A DNA stretch of 64,000 nucleotides, from contig OY821520.1 in NCBI GenBank assembly GCA_963682025.1, positions 3,320,926-3,384,925 on the forward strand, in the 5' to 3' direction. Below, in pieces: positions 34,267 through 45,660 of the stretch. A program made the translations under genes and the position numbers. The notes below the pieces were generated by a model, which saw nothing but the letters and a program-made list of their open reading frames with translations, made no database searches and was not told where the DNA came from. Every line of letters starts with the position of its first letter. The stretch's first letter is position 1. The stretch is from Cordilura impudica. Its lineage: Eukaryota; Arthropoda; Insecta; Diptera; Scathophagidae.

Positions 34267-34752
34267 AGGTGCTATTACACGAAGTGTTTTTTACATATGT
34301 ACTGTCACTTTTTTTATCCATATGAAATTCCTCATGTCTGTCAAAATTGTCTTTTACATACGATTCATAATTTTTGCTATCACACGTGCATATGTATTTC
34401 CGTATGACATAACCTCTAAGTGTAAACAACAGCTGATTTAATTTGTGAATTTACAAAAATTTATTGTTAAAAAAACGGTTATATATTTTTTAATTGTTAA
34501 TACTAAACAGTTTATTTTTCTTTCAATATTAATCTTTAAAATTTACTCTGTTTTTCTTTCGACACAAGCAGTGTTGTATTTTCATGTTTGTCATGCAAAA
34601 ATAGAACCTGTTTTAATTGAAAAATGTACATGTGACTTTCTTCATGTATTGTACATAAACAATGTTTCATATGTATCACACGATGTGTACAACTTTTGTT
34701 GTGGGAAAATTTGACAGTACATATGTAAAAAAAACATCATGTAATAGCACCT
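34267..34752. mobile_element. MITE with AGGTGCTATTACA termini and TTA target site, 486 bp
   Basis: The terminal inverted repeats run about 40 bp: left AGGTGCTATTACACGAAGTG then TTTTTTACATATGTACTGTC; right (inverted) AGGTGCTATTACATGATGTT with the same continuation. TTA flanks both sides (34264-34266 and 34753-34755), a 3-bp duplication typical of PIF/Harbinger-type elements. Frames inside are short and lack domains. The arms differ by few bases, so the copy is fairly young. Confidence 0.85.
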
Positions 34753-35020
34753 TTAATATAATTGAAGAGATCTACAAAGATGGCGTACTTATGTATGTAT
34801 TAAAATAAATGCACAAAACAAGTAAACTGCACAAAAGTGTTTTTTACTTGTCACTCTTATTAAAGAAGCCACGTGTTTACTATCTCCATATTATAGAGTT
34901 ATTACCAGATTTAAAAAAGATAGATATTTTTAATTTTAAAGTTTAAAATTGAAACGTATATAATATTAAGTTGTTAAAAAAATTTTTTCAAAAAATCCCT
35001 ACAATTCGACAAAAGTAAGA

Positions 35021-35327
35021 AATCTTTTGCATTAAACACATAGACGCAAATCCATTTATCGATGCGTTACAAATGGAATGTCATAATAAGATCGAAAAAA
35101 TAAAACTGATTAACGCTAGTGCTTTTAAAATATAAGACATGGTCAAGTATTCCGAAAAAGATCCGAAATTTAAAAATATATTTTGTTTAATATCTTCTAT
35201 TGACTTTAAAATTGTTAAACGTAAATGCTGAAAATTCAGAGTATTTGTTGTAATAAATTAATAAATTGACCAAATTGTTTACATTTTCAAATATTTTATC
35301 TAAATTTGTTACAAATAGTGCAAGAAA
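35021..35327. other. AT-rich DNA near the 3' end of the family-2 insertion
   Basis: No gene recognised. The terminus begins near GGTGGAGGGTATCAAAG at 35331. Confidence 0.4.
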
Positions 35328-35383
35328 ACCTAGGTGGAGGGTATCAAAGATTCGGCATAGCCGAATTTTACACTCCTACTTGT

Positions 35384-36694
35384 TATACACTTGCATCAAT
35401 TACCTACAGCTTAAGCATCACTGTTTTTATATACATATATGTTCATTAGACTGGCCGCAGCTTGTATGGGATTTTTTTTTAATTCTCAATATATGCGCTT
35501 TCTAAAATATGGGTTTTACTGTCATAAATGCTGTCTTCATTTTTTAGCTCGATCCGACGGTACTTCACTTCTGGTGCCTAGTGGGGCCCAAACTACCCGA
35601 TATTTTGAAAAAACACATTTTTTATTGCTTTTTATAACTATTCGGTAGCAAAATAGAATTTATTGGATGAAAAACAATTTTAATTATCTAACAAATATTT
35701 TTAAACTGAAATTATTTTAGTCACGCGAAATCAATTTAAAATTTCAAGTCTGTTTATATGGGGAATATATGTCTTTAAGATTTTACGAAAACTTCGTGCT
35801 ACAGTTTAAGTTTTTCGAAGTTGTTATATGAATCGATATGAGTACTAAATTATCTTTTCAAACAGCTATATAACTTCAAAATCGAAGAAAACTTGTCAAG
35901 AAATACCAAATTCCCCGGACCACTTTTGTGCCAAACAACATTAGGTAGTGAAATTTGATGAAATTTTTTTCAACTTTAAGAAATTAATTAAAGCCATCAT
36001 TTTTTTTTTTGTCTCTATACCTATAAGTACTACGTTGTTAACCTATTGTGCAATGAGATCAAAAGTGGAAATTTTTTTTTTTTGATAAACGTTGTGAATT
36101 TTTAAGTAAATTACTCTGCCAGAATTTTTTCAGAAGGATTTTGCGGATTTCGAGAAAAATTAGATTCTGTGAAATATTCAGTAAAAGTACTCTTTCTACT
36201 TTTAACTATATGTTATATTTTATCTTAATAGCCTATGGATTCGGAAAAAATAACCCATTAACGGTTTTGGACTTTGGGTCACATATGACCCCAAGCTAAT
36301 AAAAGACAATTTATTCAAAAAATTCAAATATTTTGTAAGTGCTGTTGAATTTTTAAATGTGACGCTTAAAATATAATAACCAAATGTGCAAGTCTGCCAT
36401 TCGAAAAATTTGGAATAAATCGAACAACGTTAACCCATTCCTTGCCGAGGCCAGATTTTTTTTAAACAAAATCGTGGGAAAAAATATGATTTTCTCGCAA
36501 GATAATGATACTGTACACACCAATAAACAAACATGCATGTGATTAGAGTCATACAATATACCTCAACTGCGATAGTACGCAAAATTTTTCGTAGCAATGA
36601 CTAATAACACGATACGATTGAAAACCTCAAAGCCGTGGTAATTGAAGCTTGGGAGACAATCACAAATTAAGTGTGTTCTTTCAATCTAATCGAA
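35384..36694 (+). pseudogene. Tc1-like transposase relic and flanking sequence (inverted-duplication copy 2)
   Basis: The forward strand at 36498-36539 reads QDNDTVHTNKQTCM, followed by LESYNIP and, at 36614-36667, TIENLKAVVIEAWETITN. The order matches the Tc1-like transposase region from the second catalytic Asp to NPIENLW and the following helix. Stops occur between the pieces. The remainder mirrors 17100-18219 base for base apart from small changes, plus about 310 bp (35760-36070) missing from copy 1. Like copy 1 it is joined to an array-less R, but a 7.2-kb insertion separates them here. Confidence 0.75.
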
Positions 36695-36714
36695 GTCAGT
36701 TTATACCCAAAGTT

Positions 36715-37870
36715 GGAAAGTATATCAATGGACTGAACAGCTTTGGCTAAATTTACATATATAATACAACGATCATTGTGATACACCAAAAGGAGACCAT
36801 TTTAAAAATTAAGCCGTCATGTCACACTGAATCAAAGGCAGCTTTGACGTCAAGTAGCACCATGCCGGTGAATTTTTGGTAATTAAAGTTCGTTTTAACT
36901 AAGTTCCTAATCCTTATCAGAGGGTGGACTTTATTATTTTCCCTTCGAAACCCAACTGTTGAGGTGGAATAATGTTATTGGTTTCATGAAATCTGTTCAT
37001 TTATTTTTCAGTACCTTTTCAAGATTTTACTTACTGATGATAATAAGCTAATGGGACGGTAAGGCTTTTGAATTGGGAAAACTTTAAGGCAAGAGTTTAT
37101 AAAAATTGTCATAAATTTTATTCCTTTAAATGGAAGTGCTTCAAATGGGAATATTATTTGACTGCTTCCTTAATATTTTTGTTAACTTCCAGAAAGGTAA
37201 TGAGCCTTTATCTAAAGTAGATTGTAAGCTATCCCATGAATTATTCTTGAACTTAGCTATTTCTTCACGAATTCGTAAGTTTAGTATTTTCATTTCATAA
37301 AAATTATTACGTCGATAATAATTTCTTTGTTGAAAAATATTTTTAACATAATTAGGAATTGAATCCTCACATGTGAAGGTCGTTTCTTAGGTACACAAAG
37401 AGTAATCGCATTATTTAAAACATTTTTAAAATTTGTTAGTATTTGATCGATATGTCCATTAGAAACAATATTGTTAATGTCTGGGAGGACTAAGTGGCTG
37501 TTTAAAAAATTATAAAATTGACTCCAATTCGACTAATTAAAATCAAATTTAAGCATTATTGAACTATTATAATTCCTTTTTAAAGAAATTTTTACGGGTA
37601 AATGGTCAGAGCTAAAGTCATTTATAACTTCTGCGGGAGAAAATGGATCCACAGCACTAGTTAGGAACAAATCAAGAGTAGAATCCTGAATACTAGCGCT
37701 TGCAGGTATATAAACAAAATCGCATGGATATATAATATCAATATGATACGAATCAAGTTTTTCATGCAACATATTTCCCCAACAAAAAGCTCTTTTACAA
37801 CCCCATGATTGGTGTATACAATTAAAACATTTTAAAACAAATTTAAAAAAATAATTTTTCATATATCCGG
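36715..37870 (-). pseudogene. Jockey-like LINE ORF2 relic (endonuclease end and RT start)
   Basis: The reverse strand from 37862 reads NMLHEKLDSYHIDIIYPCDF, STLDLFLTSAVDPFSPAEV and NDFSSDHLPVKISL. SDHLPV is the C-terminal catalytic motif of apurinic-type LINE endonucleases. Further along (about 37085-37000) come KPYRPISLLSSVSKILKRY, and near 36875-36830 TGMVLLDVKAAFDSV, reverse transcriptase motifs of the Jockey/CR1 type. Many stops and shifts separate them, and the C-terminal half of RT is missing where it meets the Tc1-like block at 36694. It encoded the ORF2 retrotransposition protein and is now inactive. Confidence 0.8.
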
Positions 37871-38130
37871 TGAATATGCTTAGATAGTAGGTTTGATTAA
37901 ATCTAAGTTTTTATCTCGGTTAACACACCCACACAAGTAAACTATATCTTTAAAAAGAAAACGTTGGTGTTTTTTTTTGGGTTATTTTTTTTTGATACTT
38001 TTGAAATATAGTATTTGAGTTTAGCTGGATTGATTGATTACTTTAAAAATTTATACGTTCATACGAAATTCTATTTCAATCTTTTGAAAATTTTATATAA
38101 TATTTTTCAAAATTGCCAAAATTTCAAATC
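37871..38130. other. AT-rich spacer
   Basis: No feature recognised. Confidence 0.4.
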
Positions 38131-38240
38131 TGTCTGTCTGACATGGCGCAACCCCATTCCTCCTCATGCAATTGATCTGAAACTTGGCCGATAGTCTTGT
38201 TGTGACCACAGATTAATTTTGGGGTTATTATTTACCCTCC
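38131..38240 (-). repeat. Fragment of the GACAAAGTTTCAGATC minisatellite element
   Basis: CTGTCTGTCTGACATGGCGC...CAATTGATCTGAAACTTGGC is the reverse complement of the last unit and terminus of the element at 63310-63955 (63840-63925). Only one unit is preserved. Confidence 0.75.
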
Positions 38241-38875
38241 TCATCCGATTTATCTTTTTGCATAACATAACACAGTCGAGGCGTATGATTATTATTTATT
38301 AACAGAGTGGAAGATACGTATACGTATGAATGTTAATTTTAATATTAAATCAAACATAGTCAGCCCAATTCTTAATAAAAAATGGAGATTTTTGAAATGT
38401 TTGTATGGGGAACGCCCAGGGGGTTGCAAGGGGTGCTCTATTGGCTTGTGTGGGTCGGCCCTCCAAAGTTAGTGGGGTTCGATCATACATTTATACTCAA
38501 TTGGGGCACTCTGAATGGGTCAAACTGAGACAGACAGCCAGACACGTCAAAAGTCGGGACATCAGAATTCGTTTTAGACGTATGGTTACTCGGGAAAAGT
38601 TTCTTATTTTGATCCCTAGAATACGATTTTCCTTGTCACATAAGTTTTAAAATGAAAAGGCTTGGCAACAAAATGTTAATCTTAAAATTAATCGTAAATA
38701 CACACAAATGTGTAAATAATTTAGTCCTCATGAAAGTGGATGTTATGTTTAATTTTTGTTACTTAATTAAAAAAAAATCAACTGTTTCTTGGCTTAAAAT
38801 TTACAAACATTAATATTAAAAAAAGCAAATTCTAAAATATTTTTATCTGAATTAGCTAGTAATATTTAATTTTAA
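38241..38875. other. AT-rich DNA, possible old repeat
   Basis: The 81-codon frame at 38405-38650 is relatively GC-rich (GGGGAACGCCCAGGGG), but I recognise no domain. It ends in AGACAGACAGCCAGACACG-type sequence, as fly short repeats do. Confidence 0.4.
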
Positions 38876-40252
38876 ATTTTTCAATTTTCATTTTTCATTT
38901 TTCATTTTTCATTTTTCATTTTTTATTTTACATTTTTCATTTTCTATTTTTTATTTTTTATTTTTCATTTTTCATTTTTCATTTTTCATTTTTCATTTTT
39001 CATTTTTCATTTTTCATTTTTCATTTTTTATTTTTCATTTTTCATTTTTCATTTTTCATTTTTCATTTTTCATTTTTCATTTTTCATTTTTCATTTTTCA
39101 TTTTTCATTTTTCATTTTTCATTTTTCATTTTTCATTTTTCATATTTCATATTTCATATTTCATATTTCATATTTCATATTTCATATTTCATATTTCATA
39201 TTTCATTTTTCATTTTTCATTTTTCATTTTTCATTTTTCATTTTTCATTTTTCATTTTTAATTTTTCATTTTTAATTTTTCATTTTTCATTTTTCATTTT
39301 TCATTTTGCATATTTCATATTTCATATTTCATTTTTCATTTTTCATTTTTCATTTTTCATTTTTCATTTTTCATTTTTCATTTTTCATTTTTCATTTTTC
39401 ATTTTTCATTTTTCATATTTCATATTTCATATTTCATATTTCATATTTAATTTTTCATTTTTCATTTTTCATTTTTCATTTTTTATTTTTCATTTTTCAT
39501 TTTTCGTTTTGCATATTTCATTTTTCATTTTTCATTTGTCATTTTTCATTATTGAATTTTCATTTTTCATTTTTCATTTTTCATTTTTCATTTTTCATTT
39601 TTCATTTTTTATTTTTAATTTTTTATTTTTTATTTTTCATTTTTAATTTTTCATTTGTCATTTTTCATTTTTCATTATTCAATTTTCAATTTTCATTTTT
39701 CATTTTTCATTTCTCAGTTTTAATTGTTCATTTCCCATTTTTCATTTTTTATCTTTCATTCTAATTGTTCATTTTTGAGGTTTTATTTTCCGTTTTTCAT
39801 TTTTAAGTTTTCATATTTCATTTTCCATTTTTAATTTTTCATTTTTTATTTTTATTTTTCAGTTTTCATTTTTCGATTTTCAGTTTTCATTTTTCATATC
39901 CCATTTTTCATTTTTAAGTTTTCGTTTTTCAGTTTTCATTTTTCATTTTTCATATCCCATTTCCCATTTTTCATTTTTAATTTTTCATTTTTCAGTTTCC
40001 ACTTTTAATTTTTCAAATTTCGTTTTTCATGTTGCATTTTTAATTTTTCTTTTTTATTTTTATTTTTTTTTATTTTTCATTTTTAATTTTTTATTTTTCA
40101 TGTTTTATTTTTCATTTTTCTTTTTCCATTTCCCATTTTTCATTTTTCATTTTCATTTTTCATTTTTCATTTTCATTTTTAGTTTTTCATTTTTCATTTT
40201 TTATTTTTCATTTTTTATTTTTCATTTTTCATTTTTTTCATTTTTCATTTTT
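38876..40252. repeat. TTTTTCA / ATTTCAT array, 1.4 kb
   Basis: This is the reverse orientation of the AAAAATG arrays. The first 700 bp are unusually regular TTTTTCA units with interspersed pure blocks of the variant ATATTTC (39140-39205, 39308-39330 and 39415-39445). The last 500 bp are degenerate. I could not find R terminal modules beside it. The open frame at 39306-39764 is a composition artefact. Confidence 0.9.
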
Positions 40253-41975
40253 ATAATTTGAGATCTAACTTTTTTTGTCTTTTAGTGTTAACAATCTGGG
40301 CTATAATATTGTGTTTAGGCCACAGCCGTATTTAACACTTGCTTATTTGTTTTTTCTTCAATTGGTGTTGCTGTTTACAGTTTTATTCTTTCCCAGCAAA
40401 ACTTTAAATTTACATGTAATGTAAATGAGCTTTAGAATAAGAAATCAAAAGTGTTCCTTTCCATTACGAAACCCATTATTTTACATGGGGGTGTCATTGG
40501 AGGAAAGGCCTTGCCGGCAGCTTACTATGTACTGATACAAATAACTAGTTATTTTACAGATAACAAGAAGGGTTTTGAGTAATTTGTTACATGTAGGGAG
40601 TAAAGTAAATTTCTGTAAAAAAAAACATTGGTATCGCACAACATGTTGTAAATAATGTAATGTAAAAATTAACTGCTTTTGCTGCTTTTTTTTAGCCAAT
40701 GATGGATGACTATCACCGCGAAATAGTTTGTTTCATTAAATTTAACTCATTATTTATAGTTTTTACTAATACAAACAGCGGTATTTACAGTATTTACATA
40801 AATCATTATAAGGAAGTCCTTACATTTAGCTTGAAATTATTCTAAAGGAATGGGGTTAACATTACCATGTAATGCAACGGTAATAACTAATCATTACTAA
40901 GGTTTTGTTGGGTTGTTACTTAAAAGTGTATTCAATTTGTTGCTAACATTATTCGTAGGTGTTCCCAACTTTGAAGGTTTGATTTTCAAGTCTACCTTCT
41001 GAGAACATTGGACATTGGAAGTTGTTCCTCTGCCTTTGCGTGACAATAGCATTAAACTTGTCAAGATAGATATAGTCACTGTCTGTTTGGAAACTGCGCG
41101 GGTACTCTTAAGTATATTTTATTTTTCCTTCACAGAGATTAAAGGGAATTTCTTTTATCGAAATGTTGCGACTTTCTATTTTTTGTTAACATATTTTTAT
41201 TATAGTAATCTCCTGTTGATTATCTTTGCTTAAGTTATGTAAATAAATGTTTTATTTTCTAAACACCTGGTGCTTTTTTCTATTTTTGTTTGTTTTCTTT
41301 TTTTATTCTTTTTCAATTCTACCGCTTAAGTGAAGTAACGGCGCTTGCAACTTTTCAAAGAATATTATTTAAAAAATATAAAATGGAATGAATAAAAACA
41401 CCAAGTAATTTTAATAATTTTTTTTTAATGTATCTCCTTCTTCAAACCACAATCACAATTAACAAACAAAAAATAATAAACAATAGTTGTGTGCGAGCAA
41501 AAGCAGTACAATAGAATTGAGGTCTTCCTGCCATAAGGACGTAACGACCATAGTGTGCAAACCCTCGATATAATTGGAGAGTCTTCTCATAAAATAAAAA
41601 ATTAAAAAAAAAAATTTTGAATGGGTAAATGTAGTTAAAGTTTCTCTTTGTCACAATCATAAATTAAATTGCTTTAATTTGGAAAATATGACTTTTTATT
41701 TCTTTTGTTTGTACTTTGAAAATATTTAAATGTATTTAAAATGTACGGGTACTTATGGATTTTCTGTTTTATTCATTACACATCTTTTACTGCTTGTACT
41801 TTGAAGAACTCGAAAATATGGAAAAAAAATAGTAAGTTGTAGCAACGAACACTACAAATATGTTAATCATTCTTTTTTTATTTATTATATACTATCATCA
41901 TTACAATTAAAATATATATGTAGTATATATTTCATATATGAAATTTTTTGACTTTACAATTCTATATTGTAGAAT
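40253..41975. other. AT-rich DNA without recognised genes
   Basis: Several 60-75 codon frames on both strands have no domain, signal or homologue I recognise. TTACATGTAATGTAAATGAGC at 40410 and CTTACATTTAGCTTG at 40823 could be ends of an old palindromic element, but the match is weak. Confidence 0.4.
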
Positions 41976-41976
41976 G

Positions 41977-42160
41977 ATCTTTTTCTAAATCCGAATTGTA
42001 CTTTGCTCAGAATATTATTTGTTTCCGCGTAGTCTTTTAGTCGGTTCAAAATAATTTTATCGAAAATTTTGTCTAAGCCATTCAGCATACTGATGGGCCG
42101 GTAGCTAATGGGTAATTTTTTGTCCTTTCTTTATTTCGGTATTGGAATTACATTAGATGG
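41977..42160 (-). pseudogene. Jockey-like LINE reverse transcriptase fragment
   Basis: The reverse strand reads IPIPK, then KLPISYRPISMLNGLDKIFD, KIILNRLKDYAETNNILSK and VQFGFRK. This is the contiguous RT motif 1-2 region (YRPISLL...K..E..I..R...., then QFGFR) of Jockey/CR1-type ORF2, with one stop. Only about 60 residues survive. It is better preserved than the 36.7-37.9 kb relic, so it belongs to a different copy or family. Confidence 0.85.
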
Positions 42161-42972
42161 TGATCATTCAACAATGACAACAACAACAACAATAAAAAGC
42201 AAACACTAATCCAATAATTCTATATAAAGAACACGGTGAAAATTCCAATAAAATATACATAAATCAGATACAAATAATTATGGGTTATTTGTCTCTATTA
42301 AAATTAATATATAAATAATTATACCATCTTACATTTTGTACAGCTGGTCATCGATCTTATCATTAGCATGCATATATACTCGCGCATTCACACAAAACCC
42401 ACTTCATACTTAAGGTTAAATTAACAAGATTTAATGTTCTGGCCCCAACACACAAATCAATGGTTGACCTTCGTACTGTTCTTGTGTTCCATTTACAAGA
42501 CAACGTCAACATCTTCTTTAATTGATTATCTAAAAATTTGTAGCATTCTAAACTATGTGTGCCTGTGTGTGCTTTTCCTACATACAAATATTTGTCTATT
42601 ATGTATCATGAAATTTCTTCAAATGTTTGATTAACACTCAACGAAAAAAAAAACATATTATCAAATGAATATAAAAAGATTATCAAAATCGTTGTCTCAT
42701 GTACTATTAGATGAAATTTATTAAAGACGAAATATAGAAAATTTAATTTACAATACAAACAACGTGAATAAGCATATAAAAGTTTATTTATAACGTGGAC
42801 AGACGAAATGATATTTTTAAATGACTCATTGATCATACGTATTTTTATGCATCATTTAATGTATTCCAGATTTTTACACATTTCTAACATCAGCGTAGTA
42901 AAATGATTTGTCGCAGACGTATTGAAATGAAATGATTTCTTAGTATGATTATTCAATAAAATGTTTTTTTTA
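42161..42972. other. AT-rich DNA, no recognised feature
   Basis: A CAACAACAACAATAA microsatellite lies at 42179. Frames at 42363-42836 have no recognisable domain. Confidence 0.4.
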
Positions 42973-43433
42973 TACCCCCCCCCCCCGACCGCAACACTAT
43001 GCAGAAGGGAATAAGTATAACAGTTTGTCATTCCGTTTGTAACGCATGGAAAAATTAATTTGCGACCCCATAAAGTACGTACATTGTAAATCCTTATAAC
43101 AAATCGAGTCCATAATATCGGTGTCCGTCTATCTGTCGGTTCAAATCACGCTCATTTACAAAATAAAGCATTTACCTGGTTAAAATTAAAATGTAATGTT
43201 TTTTCATTATTTAGAGCAGGTTTGTGTATAAAATGGGGTACATCTGGTATCATTGTACCAAGATATGACCTAAAATATGGAGACACCTCTAACTCAATGC
43301 TAAAAATTCAATGTGTTTGTTTTTATAATTTAATATTAAATTTATCAAATGCTATATGCAGTGCAAAAAGTCCAGATATTAATGTAAAGGTAAAACTCAT
43401 GATTTGGCTTAAGCACAATTAACACTCTTACTT
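42972..43433 (+). repeat. Family-2 element, short decayed copy, about 460 bp
   Basis: It starts TATACCCCCC with a run of 12 C, then AGAAGGGAATAAGTATAACA, GTTTGTCATTCCGTTTGTAA and CGACCCCATAAAGTACGTAC, and GTCCGTCTATCTGTC. It ends in GGCTTAAGCACAATTAACAC, TCTTACTTTTT, a decayed form of the family-2 3' end. The centre is unrelated AT-rich sequence. Confidence 0.65.
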
Positions 43434-43465
43434 TTTTTGTTGGATTAAATTTTTTTTTGCATAAC

Positions 43466-43932
43466 CTATAATATTAATAGGTAAGGCGATTTCTTGTGGC
43501 CGATAATTTGTTAAACAGTTTTCTCCCAATTTTTATCAAAAATATCTTATTTGAAAGGTTTTTCTTTTTAGCTGTACACCAGACTTACCGATTTTTTCAA
43601 TTTTACATTTCTTTTGGAGTAAAATTTAAAATTGCTACTAACACATTCATAAATTAGTACAATGCTAAGTGTGTGTTAATTGAATTTTTAATGTGTTTGC
43701 AAAAAAAAAATGAGTTTGTTTTCTTCATTCACAATAATAATTGCGTCGAATGAAATATAATTTTGAACATAAACCATTCACAATAATAATTGTGTTGAAC
43801 TGAAAAATCATTTCGGACATAAACCAATAACGCAGTCGATATTTAAAAAAAGTGCTGAATTGTCTTATAAAATAATTCATTAAATGAAAAAATTAAATTT
43901 TCTAGAATTTGCACTCGAATTTCGAGGGCTGG
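43466..43932 (+). repeat. Repeat G, uninterrupted copy
   Basis: From CTATAATATTAATAGGTAAG through GATTTCTTGTGGCCGA, TTATTTGAAAGGTTTTTCTT and TTGGAGTAAAAT to TTTGCACTCGAATTTCGAGG, GCTGG. A second copy at 57137-57338 plus 60012-60224 is split by a LINE. Two tandem units of about 57 bp (CATTCACAATAATAATTG) occur at 43725-43800; the other copy has one. AATATTAATA occurs at both edges of this copy and may be a target duplication, although the left one is partly shared with the other copy. Confidence 0.7.
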
Positions 43933-44139
43933 AATATTAATAATTTTGTTTTTTTTTTTAATTTTATGCAAAACATTTCAAATAATATTTTTAAACTTTC
44001 TGTACTCAATATCAGTAATTGGTCTGAATATAATGCGTTTCTGCTGATATTTGTGATTACCAAAACTGATGGACCAATATTAAAAGATTTTATTATAATA
44101 ATCAATTCAGAATAATAGTCGTAGTCCACATACAATTTT
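43933..44139. other. AT-rich spacer
   Basis: Nothing recognised; small open frames only. Confidence 0.4.
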
Positions 44140-44690
44140 CACTTAAATCTATTTTAAGATTCATAATTATGAAATCTTTTACTCAAAATTTGGTTATATA
44201 TTTTTTGGAATACATGGTATATAGAAAATAAGCATAAACCTAATTATATGTGACATTGTTATTAATTTGTGACCGATTATGGAAATATTTAGTAAGAAAA
44301 TTCTATGAAATATTTTTATTTTTTGGTAGATAGTGAAGATGGGGAAATTGCTTTTTATGACAGTATAACTAAAATGGGCCTACATGTGTTATTTTTGTAT
44401 AATATCTATAATTTAAATTTGATCTCACAGCAATATGAGTCGATGGGGGCTAAGTCTAAATATACACTGATTTCCACCAATTTAAATAGTGAGCAGGATA
44501 TGACCGACAAAGCTTATATACAAAATTTAGTATATGCGAGCTGTAGTTTGATAACAAGGTTTACATGGACACGCAGACATACAGACGGATGAACGGACGG
44601 ACAGTAATTAGAAAAATCAGCATAAACTAATTATACCCCGATTACATGAGTCGACATAGATCCACCACAACTTTTTTACTTGTTTTATTT
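44140..44690 (-). repeat. Family-1 element, decayed inverted copy
   Basis: TTTTCACTTAAATCTATTTT, GGGGGCTAAGTCTAAATATA, GACCGACAAAGCTTATATAC and TTTACATGGACACGCAGACA, then GAACGGACGGACAG, follow the family-1 order in reverse. The ACTTGTT-side end near 44210 is rearranged (CATGGTATATAGAAAATAAG is out of place). Confidence 0.65.
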
Positions 44691-45525
44691 CAAATTTGCA
44701 AAAGTGTGCAACATTTGCATGCAAAAACCACAAAATTTCAAACATGAGAATAATTTTCTAGTTGTTTGTTTAATATTGAAGAAAAAAAAATATAAAAATT
44801 TACAAGTTTCATAAAGTTTACGAAAATTGTACACGAACTCATAAATAAAATGGCAAAAATAGATGATGTGTACAATATGACGGGCAACATATACCGACGA
44901 ATTTTCATCTTTTAAGAAATTGTATTATTTTAAGAAAAATGAAAAAAAAAACTTTTCCCCAATTGCCTGCCAATTTGTCTTCACTTGTCTTCACTACTTT
45001 GGAGAACAGAATGCAAGACATTGTCATCCATTCATTATTAAATTATTAATCTATTAATTTTGAAAAGCTAATTTTAAAGAGAACACAAACTAGAAGCGGA
45101 GCAAAACAACAAAAATTTAATTTTATTTATTATGAGAGGTCACAAAAAAAAAAAAAACAGATATGAAAGATGAAAATCACATGAAAAATTTAAATTGTCT
45201 TTAAGTTCTAGCAAAAATGCTGCATTTATTGGATTATCTTTGGGTATTTGTAATGTCACTACATATTTGAATTAATGTGTACGGATAGAAGATAAAAAAA
45301 TATCCTTCCAGTATTCATCAATATATAAAATTTTCTGTCATGGTTTATTTTGAATATGTTGAAGAACAGTTTCAACGCAGATGTTAATTTAGGAATCGTT
45401 TTTAGTATATTGAAAATATTCTTGGTTGTTTACCTTTCCTGATCTATTCTCATGAAGTTCAATAAGCTGGTGAGCAGTGGTAAAAAGTAAAAATCACTCA
45501 TTTGTCATTGCTTGTTTTTCTTTTT
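44691..45525. other. AT-rich DNA, no recognised feature
   Basis: No coding domain, RNA gene or clear repeat. Confidence 0.4.
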
Positions 45526-45660
45526 CATATGGAAACATCTATACGCACAGGGGGTAAAAATCTATTTCACAATACAATCACAAAAACAGCGTAAGCGTAA
45601 GACAAAATCGATGTGACATGATTGTATTGGTGAAAAAATTATGATATGTAATAACCTTTT

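Larger units (their letters stand above)
33584..35020 (-). mobile_element. Second hAT-like element, decayed (contains a MITE)
   Basis: The left end CAGTGATGCCAGGAGATTTT has the CAGTGnTGCCA form of hAT termini. Inside, on the reverse strand, is an N-terminal transposase fragment (33890-34199). The right terminus is not clear; the run AATCCCTACAATTCG at 35000 resembles the left subterminal AAATCCC...CCTACACCC and may be its remnant. A 486-bp TIR element sits within it. Confidence 0.55.
28187..35383 (+). mobile_element. Family-2 insertion (TACCCTCC...CTACTTGT) with nested elements, 7.2 kb
   Basis: The ends are CCCTCCACTCCAGTGTGCAG (followed by AGGGTATATATAAGTTTG) and GGAGGGTATCAAAGATTCGG...ACACTCCTACTTGT, a pair common in higher flies. 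The intact target in the inverted paralogue at about 18107-18125 reads TGTAAGTGTATAAATATAAC. This places the insertion within its TATA, consistent with a TA or TATA duplication (28183-28186 and 35384-35387). The block GTCCGTCTGTCCGTCTGTCC lies at 28318-28370. Family 2 by itself is probably about 0.5-1.5 kb; the rest is hAT, U1-derived and MITE insertions plus unassigned sequence. Confidence 0.8.

Noticed and set aside
38405..38650. 81-codon frame MGNAQGVARGALLACVGRP
   Set aside because: It is less AT-rich than its surroundings, but I recognise no domain, and the end matches fly short-repeat sequence with AGACAGACAG; more likely an old repeat.
42972..43000. Run of 12 C in TATACCCCCCC as a regulatory G-quadruplex candidate
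   Set aside because: A single C run sits at the terminus of a family-2 copy, where the consensus has CCCTCC; it looks like slippage or a sequencing homopolymer error.
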